A stretch of DNA of 57,515 nt, taken from assembly GCF_009695655.1 (NCBI RefSeq), contig NZ_VUNM01000012.1, forward strand, positions 1-57,515, written 5' to 3'. The notes beneath the pieces are model-generated. The model worked only from the letters and a program-made list of their open reading frames with translations, ran no database searches and was not told where the DNA came from. Positions within the stretch are counted from its first letter, which is position 1, and each line of letters opens with the position of its first letter. This DNA is from Sharpea porci (GTDB taxonomy: Bacteria; Bacillota_I; Bacilli_A; Erysipelotrichales; Coprobacillaceae). Below, one piece after another: positions 23,212 to 31,904 of the stretch. Both the position numbers and the translations under genes were made by a program.

Positions 23212-24369
23212 ATGAAAAAGCAGAAAGAAACGCTAGGCGAGCGTTTATATCGTCTTAATCATTTTTATTGTACAAAAGAACAAATACATCATATCTCAGC
23301 CATGAATCAAGCTAATGACTTTGCCCATTGTAAGAATATTTCAGGGGCTTTTATGTTATTTATGGTCATTTTTGTATTTATTCATTTATTTCTAACACAT
23401 GATCGTGCTGAAGTCACCAAATATGGAAGTTTTGTCGTGGCAAGTTTAGCCATTTTTGTGCCTTGCCTTTTATTTAAAAAGCCAAGTGGCCTGTTTATAC
23501 GTATAAACTGTATGATTCTTGAATGTATTTTATATGCTTTTGGAATTGTCGAATCAGTGAGTGATCCACGTTTTGTCGCAACGTCTCTCTTAGTGATTTT
23601 TTTGCTTTGTGCGATTTTGTTTTCTGATAATATGGTTATGGAAATTATGATTTCTAGTGTTGTTTTAATGATTTTTTTGTCAACTTCATACATGTTGAAA
23701 TCTCCATTACGTTTTCATGGTGATGTTGTTAATGGTATAACGTTTTATTTTGTTTCACTTGTCATTCATTATATCTATTTACGTGTTAATATGAAAAATA
23801 TGTTGGTTCGTTATGATTTGGCAGAAATGAAAAATGAGCTTTATATGAAAGCAAATTTTGATACACTTTCTCATTTGTTGAGCCGTGGACCATTCTGGCT
23901 GCTTACAGAAAAACTGCTTAAACAAGAACATCAGCTCATGGCAGCATGTATTTTTGATATTGATAACTTTAAGAAGATCAATGATACATATGGACATGAA
24001 AAAGGTGACGATGTCATACGTTATCTTGGCGAAATAACGCAAAAACTTCTTCAGACAGAAAATCTTCCACGTATAGATTATCTCAATCTCTTACAAAAAG
24101 AATCATATGACTATGCCTGTCGCTTTGGTGGGGATGAATTCTTTATTATTTTCCGTCACCCAGTAACAACTTCAGATGTTGAAAAATGCGTGCAGAAATT
24201 ACTTGATGCTACGCATCAGTATCCATTAGGCAATGATCATTTACATATCTCTATTGGTGTTACGATGATTAATCCTGAGGAAACTCATTTCCAGCAGATT
24301 TATCAACGTGCTGATCAGCATCTCTATCATGCTAAGCATCTAGGGAAAGACTGTTATGTGATTGAATAG
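23212..24369 (+). CDS. Membrane diguanylate cyclase (GGDEF)
   Basis: A 385-residue protein with about six membrane helices (residues 40-200) and a C-terminal GGDEF domain (about 215-385). It should make cyclic di-GMP. The active-site loop is intact (G306-G-D-E-F310) and DIDNFKKINDTYGHEKGD carries the metal and substrate residues. The inhibitory RxxD site five residues before GGDEF is replaced by ESYD, so normal product inhibition at that site is unlikely. A loop of extra residues (TENLPRIDYLNLLQKESYD) precedes the signature. ATG 23212 is chosen for the AGGA upstream and the promoter spacing. The neighbouring EAL protein is the likely opposing enzyme. Confidence 0.88.
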   Translation: MKKQKETLGERLYRLNHFYCTKEQIHHISAMNQANDFAHCKNISGAFMLFMVIFVFIHLFLTHDRAEVTKYGSFVVASLAIFVPCLLFKKPSGLFIRINCMILECILYAFGIVESVSDPRFVATSLLVIFLLCAILFSDNMVMEIMISSVVLMIFLSTSYMLKSPLRFHGDVVNGITFYFVSLVIHYIYLRVNMKNMLVRYDLAEMKNELYMKANFDTLSHLLSRGPFWLLTEKLLKQEHQLMAACIFDIDNFKKINDTYGHEKGDDVIRYLGEITQKLLQTENLPRIDYLNLLQKESYDYACRFGGDEFFIIFRHPVTTSDVEKCVQKLLDATHQYPLGNDHLHISIGVTMINPEETHFQQIYQRADQHLYHAKHLGKDCYVIE

Positions 24370-24470
24370 GGGTATTATTTTATGATATATTTTTTAAAAG
24401 CCTTAAATTATTTGATTTCTTGTCTATAATATAAGAAGGTGAATGAAGATTTAAGAAGGGAGCTTTTCGT

Positions 24471-26999
24471 ATGGATATCATACAGTTTGATCAAGAAACA
24501 AGACGTTTTCTTGAATCGTTGCCAATAGCTATAGGTATTTATCAGTTTATTGATCAAAAAGTTCATACTGTTCTTTTATCACAAGGTTTTCTTGATATCT
24601 TTTGTCTTGATGATTTACAAGGTGCATTGGATTTAATGAATAGTGATATGTATCGTGATGCCCATCCTGATGATGTCGCTCGTATTGCCGATATTGCCTA
24701 TCAGTTTGCGATACATGGTGGAACTTATGAAGCTGTCTACCGTAACAAGAATCCTTATCAGGATCATTATCATATTATTCATTCAAGTGGTAAACATATT
24801 TATTATCGAGGTGTACGTTTAGCCATTATCTGGTATATGGATGAAAGTAGGGCTCAACAAGAAGACAATGAATCAAGTCGCCTGCTTAAACAAATGCTGT
24901 TTGACAATCTCCAGCAAGAGATGGATCAGCGTCGTCGTCAATATGATGACTTAACAGGTTTACCTCATATGAATTACTTCCTTACACTAGCTAGTAAAGG
25001 GGTGAAACACCTTATCGATCAAAGTTATCAGCCAGCTATTCTCTATATTGATTATAGTAATTTTAAAACCTTTAATCAGCATTATGGCTTTGCAGCCGGG
25101 GATTACATGATCAGGGAGCTAGGTAGAATTGTCCGTAGTTTCTTTGGGGCAGAAAATGGCTCTCGCTTTGAGAGTGATCATTTTGCGGTTTATACAACCC
25201 TTGAAGGCCTTGAGTCCAAGCTGAACTTATTGTATGAAGAAATTGCTAAGCTCAATAATCACAAGAGCTTACCTGTGCGTGTTGGTATTTATGCTGAATC
25301 TTTCGACCTTCTTGATCTCAATAAAGCATGCGATTATGCTAAACAGGCATGTGATTATTTGTCAGGAAAGAATTATTCAACATCGATTTTCTTCAATAAA
25401 GATATTCAACATGCAGCTGAAGTTAAAGAATATGTCATTACACATTTTCAAGAAGCCATGGAAAAACACTGGATTCAGGTCTATTATCAACCTGTCATTC
25501 ATGCGATTTCTGGAACAATGTGTGGTAGTGAAGCCTTGGCACGTTGGAATGACCCACACTATGGCATGATTATGCCTAATTCTTTTATTGGAGCATTGGA
25601 AGAAACAGGACAAATCTATGATTTGGATCTTTATATCTTTGAAGAAGTTTGTCATGATTATGACGCTTATAGACGTTTTGAAGATGATGTTGTGCCTGTC
25701 TCATTTAATCTTTCTCGCCGAGACTTTGATCATAGTGATCTTATCGAACGTATTGAAAATATCATACAACACTATCATGTCCCTCATGAACTGATTAATA
25801 TTGAGATAACAGAAAGTGCTTTTGTCGAAGATGTCAGTCATATTGGAAAAGTCGTTGACCATTTTCATGCGCTTGGTTATCAGGTATGGATGGATGACTT
25901 TGGAACAGGTTATTCTTCACTTGGAATATTGAAGGATTTTGCTTTTGATGAAATTAAGATTGATATGAGCTTTATCTCTAATTTTACGGCTAAAGGCAAG
26001 AAGATTATTGAATCAACAGTCTCAATGGCTAAGAAAATAGGTGTCCAGACACTTGCTGAAGGCGTAGAAACAAGGGAACAGTTTGAATTCTTAAGACAAA
26101 TAGGATGTGAAAAGATACAAGGCTATTATTTTGGTAAACCTATCCCAGGATATAAAATGAGTGAGCATTGTAAAACACATGATATTCCAATCGTATCATT
26201 AAATTGGAAAGATTATTATGATGCCATTGGAGCTATTAATTATTTAACAGATAGTTCTTTAGCTGTTGTCGAGGATGATGGCGAAAACTTCAAGATTCTT
26301 TATATGAATTCAGCTTTTAAAGAAGAACTCACTAAAGATAATATTGTTGATTACAAAGATTGGGAGAAACAGCTCAATATTAAGAATAGTCCGATCCATG
26401 TCTTCCATCGCCGCTTTGCGAATGAACAGTTACGAAAATGTGAAGGTGTACAAACAACAACATACCCGACATCGCATGGTTATATGGAATTAAAGGCCAG
26501 TGTTGTGACATATCATGAGCAATACTATATTTATAAAGCCCAGATCAATCATGTTCAGCTTAGTAGCAATGATGAATTGGAATATCATGATAACCTGCTC
26601 AAGAATCTCTATTATCTTTATAGTGATGTGGCTCTTATTGATTTAGAGCATGATACAATAGAAGGGGTTATTTCTTCACTTTCATCCCAGCCCATTGCCC
26701 AAGAGACAATAACCAATCTTCATGAATGCGTTCAAACTTGGGAAGAAAACTATGTGGTACCAGAAGAAAGAGAACGTTTTAGAAATTTCTGTAATCCTGA
26801 TCAGCTCTATGATCGCTTTATGAAAGAAGACCAACCGATGTTAATTGACTTCTTTCATTCGCGAAGATCGGATGGTCATTATGAATGTTTGATGCATGTG
26901 GTTTTGCCGGTTGTCAATACAAAATTTAAGAAGCTGCTTTATGTCACTATTCCGACTGGGCAAAATAATGACGAAAGGAAGCAAATGAGTGAATCATAA
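24471..26999 (+). CDS. Degenerate-GGDEF / EAL cyclic-di-GMP phosphodiesterase
   Basis: An 842-residue soluble protein. Residues 1-130 look PAS-like. The GGDEF domain (155-315) has lost its signature (ESDHF at the GGDEF position), so it should not make c-di-GMP and may only bind GTP. The EAL domain (320-570) keeps the catalytic set: E354 in EALAR, N in FNLSR, E in EITE, the DD of MDDFGTG, K in EIKID, E in AEGVE, and Q in KIQGYYF. About 270 further residues (575-842) form an unassigned, possibly PAS-like tail. It follows a membrane diguanylate cyclase on the same strand, which suggests paired control of c-di-GMP. No PilZ protein is seen in the window. Confidence 0.87.
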   Translation: MDIIQFDQETRRFLESLPIAIGIYQFIDQKVHTVLLSQGFLDIFCLDDLQGALDLMNSDMYRDAHPDDVARIADIAYQFAIHGGTYEAVYRNKNPYQDHYHIIHSSGKHIYYRGVRLAIIWYMDESRAQQEDNESSRLLKQMLFDNLQQEMDQRRRQYDDLTGLPHMNYFLTLASKGVKHLIDQSYQPAILYIDYSNFKTFNQHYGFAAGDYMIRELGRIVRSFFGAENGSRFESDHFAVYTTLEGLESKLNLLYEEIAKLNNHKSLPVRVGIYAESFDLLDLNKACDYAKQACDYLSGKNYSTSIFFNKDIQHAAEVKEYVITHFQEAMEKHWIQVYYQPVIHAISGTMCGSEALARWNDPHYGMIMPNSFIGALEETGQIYDLDLYIFEEVCHDYDAYRRFEDDVVPVSFNLSRRDFDHSDLIERIENIIQHYHVPHELINIEITESAFVEDVSHIGKVVDHFHALGYQVWMDDFGTGYSSLGILKDFAFDEIKIDMSFISNFTAKGKKIIESTVSMAKKIGVQTLAEGVETREQFEFLRQIGCEKIQGYYFGKPIPGYKMSEHCKTHDIPIVSLNWKDYYDAIGAINYLTDSSLAVVEDDGENFKILYMNSAFKEELTKDNIVDYKDWEKQLNIKNSPIHVFHRRFANEQLRKCEGVQTTTYPTSHGYMELKASVVTYHEQYYIYKAQINHVQLSSNDELEYHDNLLKNLYYLYSDVALIDLEHDTIEGVISSLSSQPIAQETITNLHECVQTWEENYVVPEERERFRNFCNPDQLYDRFMKEDQPMLIDFFHSRRSDGHYECLMHVVLPVVNTKFKKLLYVTIPTGQNNDERKQMSES

Positions 27000-27351
27000 A
27001 ATATATCAGATGGATTTTAAGAAAGTGTATGATCTTCTTGTCAAGAAAGCTATGCAAAAAGGCCGTAGTAAGAAAGAAGTTGATGAACTGATTGAATGGT
27101 TAACAGGATATGATGAGGAAATGCTGAAGGTATGTAGTGCACAGTCTTTGACATATGCTGAGTTCTTTCAACAAGCACCAGCTTTCAATCCTTATAGCAA
27201 GAATATTAAAGGGAAGATATGTGGTGTGAGGATTGAAGATATTGAAGATGAGATAATGTGGAAGATTCGCTGTCTGGATAAGTTAGTAGATGAACTGGCG
27301 AAGGGCAAGAGTGTTAACACTATTATTCAAAAATATCAAGAGGAAGTGTAA
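26989..27351 (+). CDS. DUF2200 family protein
   Basis: A 120-residue cytoplasmic protein matching the DUF2200 family throughout (GRSKKEVDELIEWLTGYDEE, IKGKICGVRIEDIEDEIMWKIRCLDKLVDELAKGK). Family function is unknown, though a DNA-binding-like fold has been suggested. It starts with GTG at 26989, overlapping the end of the EAL gene by 11 bases, with AAGGAAG as ribosome site. It is therefore coupled to that gene, and a terminator follows. Confidence 0.85.
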   Translation: MNHKIYQMDFKKVYDLLVKKAMQKGRSKKEVDELIEWLTGYDEEMLKVCSAQSLTYAEFFQQAPAFNPYSKNIKGKICGVRIEDIEDEIMWKIRCLDKLVDELAKGKSVNTIIQKYQEEV

Positions 27352-27366
27352 GCTTCCTCTTTTTTT
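27340..27366 (+). terminator. Intrinsic terminator after DUF2200 gene
   Basis: GAGGAAG (27340-27346) pairs with CTTCCTC (27353-27359) and runs into TTTTTTTT. The 5' arm is the last coding sequence of the gene. Confidence 0.92.
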
Positions 27367-27459
27367 CTTTGAAGCAAATGATTAGTAATGGCTTACAGGA
27401 CGTGTTATGATAGGTATATAGAAAATTTCTTAAAATAAGTAATAAAGGAGATGTAAGAA

Positions 27460-28419
27460 ATGAAAAAAGTAGTTGTAGTCGGTGGTGGCGTTTTAGGTAC
27501 TCAGATTGGCTTAATTGCTGCATACTGGGGTAATGACGTGACATTCTGGCTAAGATCAGAAGGTTCTATTGGTAGAACTGAACCAAAAATCAAGAGATAT
27601 TCAGCACTCATGCTTGAAGATTTAAAGAAGGCTAAGGCATTGATTGGCAATCCAATGGGTGCTTATCTCTATCCTCATGGAATGATTAAGGATTGGGCTA
27701 GTATCACACCTGAGAAGATTGATGAACTGATTGCCCAGGGTGAAGCTAATCTTACGAATAATGTTCATATCTCATTAGATATGGCAGCTGTGATTCCAGG
27801 TGCTGATATTATTGTAGAATCAATGTCTGAAAATGTTGAAGCTAAGAAAGCTGTTTATGAAAAGATGAGAGATCTTATTGATGAACATACGATTCTTGTC
27901 ACAAATTCTTCAACATTATTACCAAGTATGTTTGAAAAATATACAGGCTGTCCAGAAAGATATCTTGCTATGCATTTTGCAAATACAATCTGGAAGAATA
28001 ATACAGCAGAAATTATGGGCCATCCAGGCACTTCTGAAGAAGCATACAACAAGATTGTTGAATTTGCAGGAGAAATTGGTATGGTACCATTATGCTTACA
28101 TAAAGAGCAGCCAGGTTATATTTTGAATTCAATGCTTGTACCATTCTTGAATGCTGCTCAGGCACTTTGGGCTAATGAAGTTGCTGACCCAAAAACCATT
28201 GATAAAACATGGGAAATTGGTACTAGTGCACCTGCAGGTCCATTCAAGATTCTTGATATCGTTGGCTTAGAAACAGCTTATAATATCAATCTAATGAATC
28301 CAAAGACTAAAGAAGAAGGATCAGTTAATTACAAGATTGATAAGCTTCTTAAAGAGAAGATTGACAAAGGTGAAACTGGTGTCAATGCTGGCAAAGGTTT
28401 CTACGATTATAAGAAATAA
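27460..28419 (+). CDS. 3-hydroxyacyl-CoA dehydrogenase
   Basis: A 319-residue NAD-dependent dehydrogenase of the 3-hydroxyacyl-CoA family. The Rossmann motif GGGVLGTQIG opens the protein. NSSTLLPS, MHFANTIWKNNTAEIMGHP (catalytic histidine and, 12 residues on, glutamate) and the C-terminal helical domain PAGPFKILDIVGLETA agree with the family. No thiolase, crotonase or acyl-CoA dehydrogenase gene is near, so it is not in a butyrate cluster here. It may act alone on a 3-hydroxy acid or acyl-CoA. AAGGAGATG supplies the ribosome site; TTACAG/TATATA with a 16-bp spacer is a possible promoter. Substrate uncertain. Confidence 0.88.
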   Translation: MKKVVVVGGGVLGTQIGLIAAYWGNDVTFWLRSEGSIGRTEPKIKRYSALMLEDLKKAKALIGNPMGAYLYPHGMIKDWASITPEKIDELIAQGEANLTNNVHISLDMAAVIPGADIIVESMSENVEAKKAVYEKMRDLIDEHTILVTNSSTLLPSMFEKYTGCPERYLAMHFANTIWKNNTAEIMGHPGTSEEAYNKIVEFAGEIGMVPLCLHKEQPGYILNSMLVPFLNAAQALWANEVADPKTIDKTWEIGTSAPAGPFKILDIVGLETAYNINLMNPKTKEEGSVNYKIDKLLKEKIDKGETGVNAGKGFYDYKK

Positions 28420-28426
28420 TAGAAGG

Positions 28427-28450
28427 GGCATGATGATTCATGCCTTTTTA
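28427..28450 (+). terminator. Intrinsic terminator after the dehydrogenase gene
   Basis: GGCATGA (28427-28433) pairs with TCATGCC (28438-28444), then TTTTTA. Confidence 0.88.
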
Positions 28451-28484
28451 TGTAGAGAAAAAATATTTGTGTACGCTATATATG

Positions 28485-28512
28485 TTGTAATGTGATTGTA
28501 ATGTTATATAAT
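28485..28512 (+). promoter_or_regulatory. Promoter of the bile salt hydrolase gene
   Basis: TTGTAA (28485-28490), 16-bp spacer, perfect TATAAT (28507-28512). The leader contains a small hairpin (ACTCTT/AAGAGT near 28526-28545) and an AAGGAGG site before the ATG. Confidence 0.65.
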
Positions 28513-28563
28513 ATAAATAGCAAAACTCTTTTTCAAGAAGAGTGTACATAAGGAGGCTTAAAA

Positions 28564-29571
28564 ATGTGTACAGCAGCAACTTATAAAACAAAAGACTTTT
28601 ATTTCGGGAGAAATCTTGACTTGGAATTCTCTTATCATGAAACGGTAACAGTAACACCAAGAAATAAGGTGTTTGCACTTCGTCATGCCGGTCAGCTTGA
28701 CCATCACTTTGCCTTGATTGGTATGGCTTTTGTGGTAGGGGATTATCCACTTTACTATGATGCTACAAATGAAAAGGGCTTGAGCATGGCAGGCTTAAAC
28801 TTCCCAGGCAATGCACATTATAATAAACCAGTTGAAGGAAAGGACAATGTCGCTTCATTTGAACTTGTGCCTTGGTTACTTGGACAGTGTGCTACTGTTG
28901 AGGAAGCTAAAGCTTTATTAGAGCGTATCAATATTACTGATGATGCTTTCAGTAAAGAACTTCAGCCATCACCATTACATTGGATGATTGCGGATAAGAA
29001 TCAAACAATTGTCTTTGAACAGACAGTTGATGGGGGTAAAATCTATGATAATCCAGTTGGTGTAATGACAAATAATCCAACATTTGATTACCATCTCTTA
29101 CACTTAGCTGATTATATGAATGCTTCTGCAGATGTTCCTGAAAACAAACTGGCAAAGGGCGTTCAATTCAATGCCTATTCTAGGGGTATGGGTGGTTTTG
29201 GCATTCCTGGTGACTTGTCATCAGCATCACGTTTTGTCAAGGTGGCCTTCACAAAGATGAATTCCATCTCTGGCGATAGTGAAAGTGCTAGTATTTCACA
29301 GTTCTTTAAGATTCTTGGCTCTGTAGAACAACAAAAAGGATGTTGCCGTTTAAGCTATGAAGATGATGGAACACCTGTTTGTGAATATACAATCTATTCT
29401 AGTTGCTGTAATACTGATAAAGGTATTTACTACTATACGACATATGAGAACAGTCAGATCAGTGCCGTTGATATGCATAATGAAGATCTTGATGGCACTT
29501 CAACAATCTCTTATGAACTTGTCAAAGACCAACAAATTAATTACCAAAACAAACCAAATACTGCAGAATAA
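28564..29571 (+). CDS. bsh: Bile salt hydrolase (choloylglycine hydrolase family)
   Basis: A 335-residue Ntn-hydrolase that removes glycine or taurine from conjugated bile acids. The second residue is the nucleophilic cysteine (MCTAATY), exposed by removal of Met. Active-site residues of the family follow: R in GRNLDLE, the N of MAGLNFPGN, N in MTNNPTFDY, and R in SSASRFVKV. AYSRGMGGFGIPGDLSSASRF is much closer to true bile salt hydrolases than to penicillin V acylases. There is no signal peptide, so it acts in the cytoplasm. It is a single-gene unit with its own promoter and terminator. The SRG triplet lies in the loop linked to glycine/taurine preference. Its presence supports an intestinal lifestyle. 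Confidence 0.92.
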   Translation: MCTAATYKTKDFYFGRNLDLEFSYHETVTVTPRNKVFALRHAGQLDHHFALIGMAFVVGDYPLYYDATNEKGLSMAGLNFPGNAHYNKPVEGKDNVASFELVPWLLGQCATVEEAKALLERINITDDAFSKELQPSPLHWMIADKNQTIVFEQTVDGGKIYDNPVGVMTNNPTFDYHLLHLADYMNASADVPENKLAKGVQFNAYSRGMGGFGIPGDLSSASRFVKVAFTKMNSISGDSESASISQFFKILGSVEQQKGCCRLSYEDDGTPVCEYTIYSSCCNTDKGIYYYTTYENSQISAVDMHNEDLDGTSTISYELVKDQQINYQNKPNTAE

Positions 29572-29576
29572 TCATG

Positions 29577-29603
29577 AAGTGGTCGTATGAGACCACTTTT
29601 TTG
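29577..29603 (+). terminator. Intrinsic terminator after bile salt hydrolase
   Basis: AAGTGGTC (29577-29584) pairs with GACCACTT (29591-29598), then TTTTT. The T run overlaps the start of the next promoter. Confidence 0.92.
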
Positions 29604-29610
29604 TTATAAT
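29602..29610 (+). promoter_or_regulatory. Extended -10 promoter directly behind a terminator
   Basis: TGTTATAAT is a perfect TGN-extended -10. Transcription would begin near 29617, leaving a leader of fewer than 20 bases before the next start codon. Confidence 0.5.
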
Positions 29611-29632
29611 GGTATGGGAGGATTCTTATGTA

Positions 29633-31063
29633 ATGAAAGGCAAAAAATTATTTATCATTTATCAAATAGGTAGAATTGCGACAGTGATAATTCTTATTCT
29701 TTTTGTGATTCTATTATTCTTCAAAACACAAATACTTCATGCTATGAATATGTTTGGTTTATGTATTGTGATTTTCTCCTGCCTTATACTTGAAGTCTTC
29801 TGTATTTTAGCTTTAAATGCTTATGTCAGAAATAAAAGTATGACTCTAACCAATGAAGAGCACTTATCCTATGTGTCATTGTTGACTCATAAGGTCTATA
29901 AGAGAAATAAGAATCTCAAGGCCTATGGACTGCTCTTGATGGCGCGGGATGCACTTCTTTTGCGAAAAGAGAAAAAGGCACAAGAAATCTTGGAATCTAT
30001 TGAGTTGGATCATTTAAATCCAGCCCAACAAAAATTATATTATCTCATACAAGTTGTTCTCAATGTGCTTTTTAATCAGGAAACCCATGATGATCTTATT
30101 CGCTATAGTGTGATAAAATCAAAAAATAAACAATATCCAGATGAGGATAGGGTTAATAAGGCTGTCGAAGAAAAACATCATGATGAACTCATCAAGATGA
30201 TCCAAGAAACAAGAAAAATGCAACATATCCCATCTTATCTTTTTCTTCTATTAGGACTGATGATCTTTCATATTATCTTCTACATAGGCTTATCATCGCA
30301 ATTAAAGACAGGATGGATATTAAGGCCAAGATATGCTTTATATGCCTCTTTGATTTCCTATTTACTCTATATTATATTGTCAGGATTTGTGCTTTATAAA
30401 GTTTATCAGCTTCGCAAAAAGCATCATGAGCTTTCGGCTTTGAATAAAGCCATCCATGTCATAATCAGTGGGTTCTTAATGCTTGTTGTCGTTGTCCTTT
30501 GCGGTTATTTTGGGATTGTTTCACTCTTTTTAAATGATGTTGATGAAAAACAAGTTGCTCATCATGCACCAAATAGTTATGCATCATGGCAGTATTATGA
30601 AGTCATAAATAGCAATGGCTATACTTCTACCAAAGATTACTACTATAGTCAAGATGGTCTCTTTTTCTTGCACGCAAGTCGTCCTGTTAGAAAAAATACA
30701 CAAGCCAATCAAACAACGCCATCACCTCAAACATCCGCACAACCTGTTCAAAACTCGCAAAGCGGAGCACTTGAAAGCAATCAGGCAATTCTTGCAGTTT
30801 ATCATCTAATTGAAAAAGAAAGTCTACTTGATCATATGCAACTGGAATATTTATATGATGCCAAAGGCAATATCTATGCAAAAATTGGGCAAAAAGAAGA
30901 AAATGGCAAAACTTATTCTTATACGCTTAATGACAATGGTATAAAGAGTGGACAGCGTGAAATTGTCTTAGAAAGACAAAGTGGAAATGAAGATGTACAA
31001 CTCGTTGACTTCTATTTATTTGATGGTCAAAAGGTAACGGATGAACATAAAACAAGTTGGTAA
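29633..31063 (+). CDS. Multi-pass membrane protein of unknown function
   Basis: A 476-residue membrane protein that I do not recognise. Two helices lie at the N-terminus (about 5-60), followed by a charged cytoplasmic stretch of about 130 residues with helical-repeat character. Three helices follow (about 195-305), then a C-terminal part of about 175 residues containing a Q/T/S-rich linker (NQTTPSPQTSAQPVQNSQSG). The linker and C-terminal part are probably outside the cell. The start is uncertain: GGGAGG is best spaced for ATG 29628, which is followed at once by a stop, and the reading frame proper begins at ATG 29633 overlapping that stop. An in-frame ATG at 29609 is inside the -10. No homology-based function can be given. 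Confidence 0.7.
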   Translation: MKGKKLFIIYQIGRIATVIILILFVILLFFKTQILHAMNMFGLCIVIFSCLILEVFCILALNAYVRNKSMTLTNEEHLSYVSLLTHKVYKRNKNLKAYGLLLMARDALLLRKEKKAQEILESIELDHLNPAQQKLYYLIQVVLNVLFNQETHDDLIRYSVIKSKNKQYPDEDRVNKAVEEKHHDELIKMIQETRKMQHIPSYLFLLLGLMIFHIIFYIGLSSQLKTGWILRPRYALYASLISYLLYIILSGFVLYKVYQLRKKHHELSALNKAIHVIISGFLMLVVVVLCGYFGIVSLFLNDVDEKQVAHHAPNSYASWQYYEVINSNGYTSTKDYYYSQDGLFFLHASRPVRKNTQANQTTPSPQTSAQPVQNSQSGALESNQAILAVYHLIEKESLLDHMQLEYLYDAKGNIYAKIGQKEENGKTYSYTLNDNGIKSGQREIVLERQSGNEDVQLVDFYLFDGQKVTDEHKTSW

Positions 31064-31084
31064 TATTTATATAAATTAAATTGT

Positions 31085-31112
31085 TTGCAATATATATTCT
31101 TTATGCTATACT
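31085..31112 (+). promoter_or_regulatory. Promoter of the DUF1304 gene
   Basis: TTGCAA (31085-31090), 16-bp spacer, TATACT (31107-31112) with a TGC extension. Confidence 0.6.
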
Positions 31113-31137
31113 GAAGGCACATAGAAGGAGATTATTT

Positions 31138-31494
31138 ATGAGTATTATTACAGAAGTATTAGCCGTATTGGTTGCTTTAGAATTTTTCTATATTATGTAT
31201 TTGGAAACATTTGCGACAACAAGCGATAATACAAGTCAGGTCTTTCAGATGACAAAGGAAGAATTATCAAGAGATTCCGTCAAGACATTATTTAAGAATC
31301 AGGGGATTTATAATGGGTTGATTGGTGTCTTGATCTTATTGGCATTATTTGTCTTCACAAGTAAGATAGCTATTATGATCTTGATGGGTTATATTATTCT
31401 TGTGGCTCTTTATGGCGCTATCACAAGCAACCCAAAGATTTTATTGATGCAAGGTGGTCTTGCGATTCTCACATTAATAAGTACATTATTCTAA
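31138..31494 (+). CDS. DUF1304-family small membrane protein
   Basis: A 118-residue protein with four predicted membrane helices. The pattern EFFYIMYLETF near the start and KNQGIYNGLIG in the middle (conserved NQG-YN) are characteristic of DUF1304 proteins, whose function is unknown. The ATG at 31138 has AAGGAG 8 bases upstream. It has its own promoter and terminator, so it is a single-gene unit. Confidence 0.85.
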   Translation: MSIITEVLAVLVALEFFYIMYLETFATTSDNTSQVFQMTKEELSRDSVKTLFKNQGIYNGLIGVLILLALFVFTSKIAIMILMGYIILVALYGAITSNPKILLMQGGLAILTLISTLF

Positions 31495-31522
31495 GATGGA
31501 ATCAATCATTCCATCTTTTCTT
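31493..31522 (+). terminator. Intrinsic terminator after DUF1304 gene
   Basis: AAGATGGAAT (31493-31502) pairs perfectly with ATTCCATCTT (31508-31517), then TTCTT. Confidence 0.88.
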
Positions 31523-31574
31523 ATGGTCATATTCAGGACATATTTCTTCGATAGATTGATTGCGAGGTGAGCGT

Positions 31575-31826
31575 ATGTTTACAAGCCAGGTTGATATGAA
31601 AATGGTTCTTGAAATCAACAAGAGCCTTAGAGACCACCACTTACAAAGTGAAGTCCATACCTATTCCGGCTGTGCCACATGTGGTTTAAGGCTAGAAAGA
31701 AAAAATGGTGAAGATATCAATTATATTCTTAATATCATCCAAGCCTATCTTGATAGAAAATGGATGAAAGTTACATTGAATGCCTATGATGAAGAGATGT
31801 TGTATATTAATTCTAAGTTTGAATAA
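31575..31826 (+). CDS. Small CxxC protein of unknown function
   Basis: An 83-residue soluble protein. The most striking motif is SGCATCGLRLERKNGED in the middle, where a CATC thiol pair sits ahead of a beta strand. A distant resemblance to short RDAC-type proteins (a conserved cysteine motif before a strand of similar pattern) is possible but not secure. ATG 31575 is chosen for the GAGGTG seven bases upstream. It lies between a terminator and a new promoter, so it is probably a single gene. It could bind a metal or act as a thiol protein; no function is claimed. Confidence 0.65.
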   Translation: MFTSQVDMKMVLEINKSLRDHHLQSEVHTYSGCATCGLRLERKNGEDINYILNIIQAYLDRKWMKVTLNAYDEEMLYINSKFE

Positions 31827-31856
31827 TCTATCATCTAGTATTGAATACAAGATGTA

Positions 31857-31885
31857 TTGACATTAAATATCAAAAGTGTTATCCT
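31857..31885 (+). promoter_or_regulatory. Promoter of the hemolysin III gene
   Basis: Perfect TTGACA (31857-31862), 17-bp spacer, TATCCT (31880-31885). An imperfect hairpin (CATCT...GTATT/AATAC...AGATG, 31831-31855) lies just upstream without a T run. Confidence 0.65.
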
Positions 31886-31904
31886 ACATCCAGGAGGCGA
31901 TAGT

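Noticed and set aside
28448-28750. Minus-strand frame across the bile salt hydrolase promoter and start
   Set aside because: It covers a good promoter, leader and the conserved N-terminus of the hydrolase. It has no recognisable domain.
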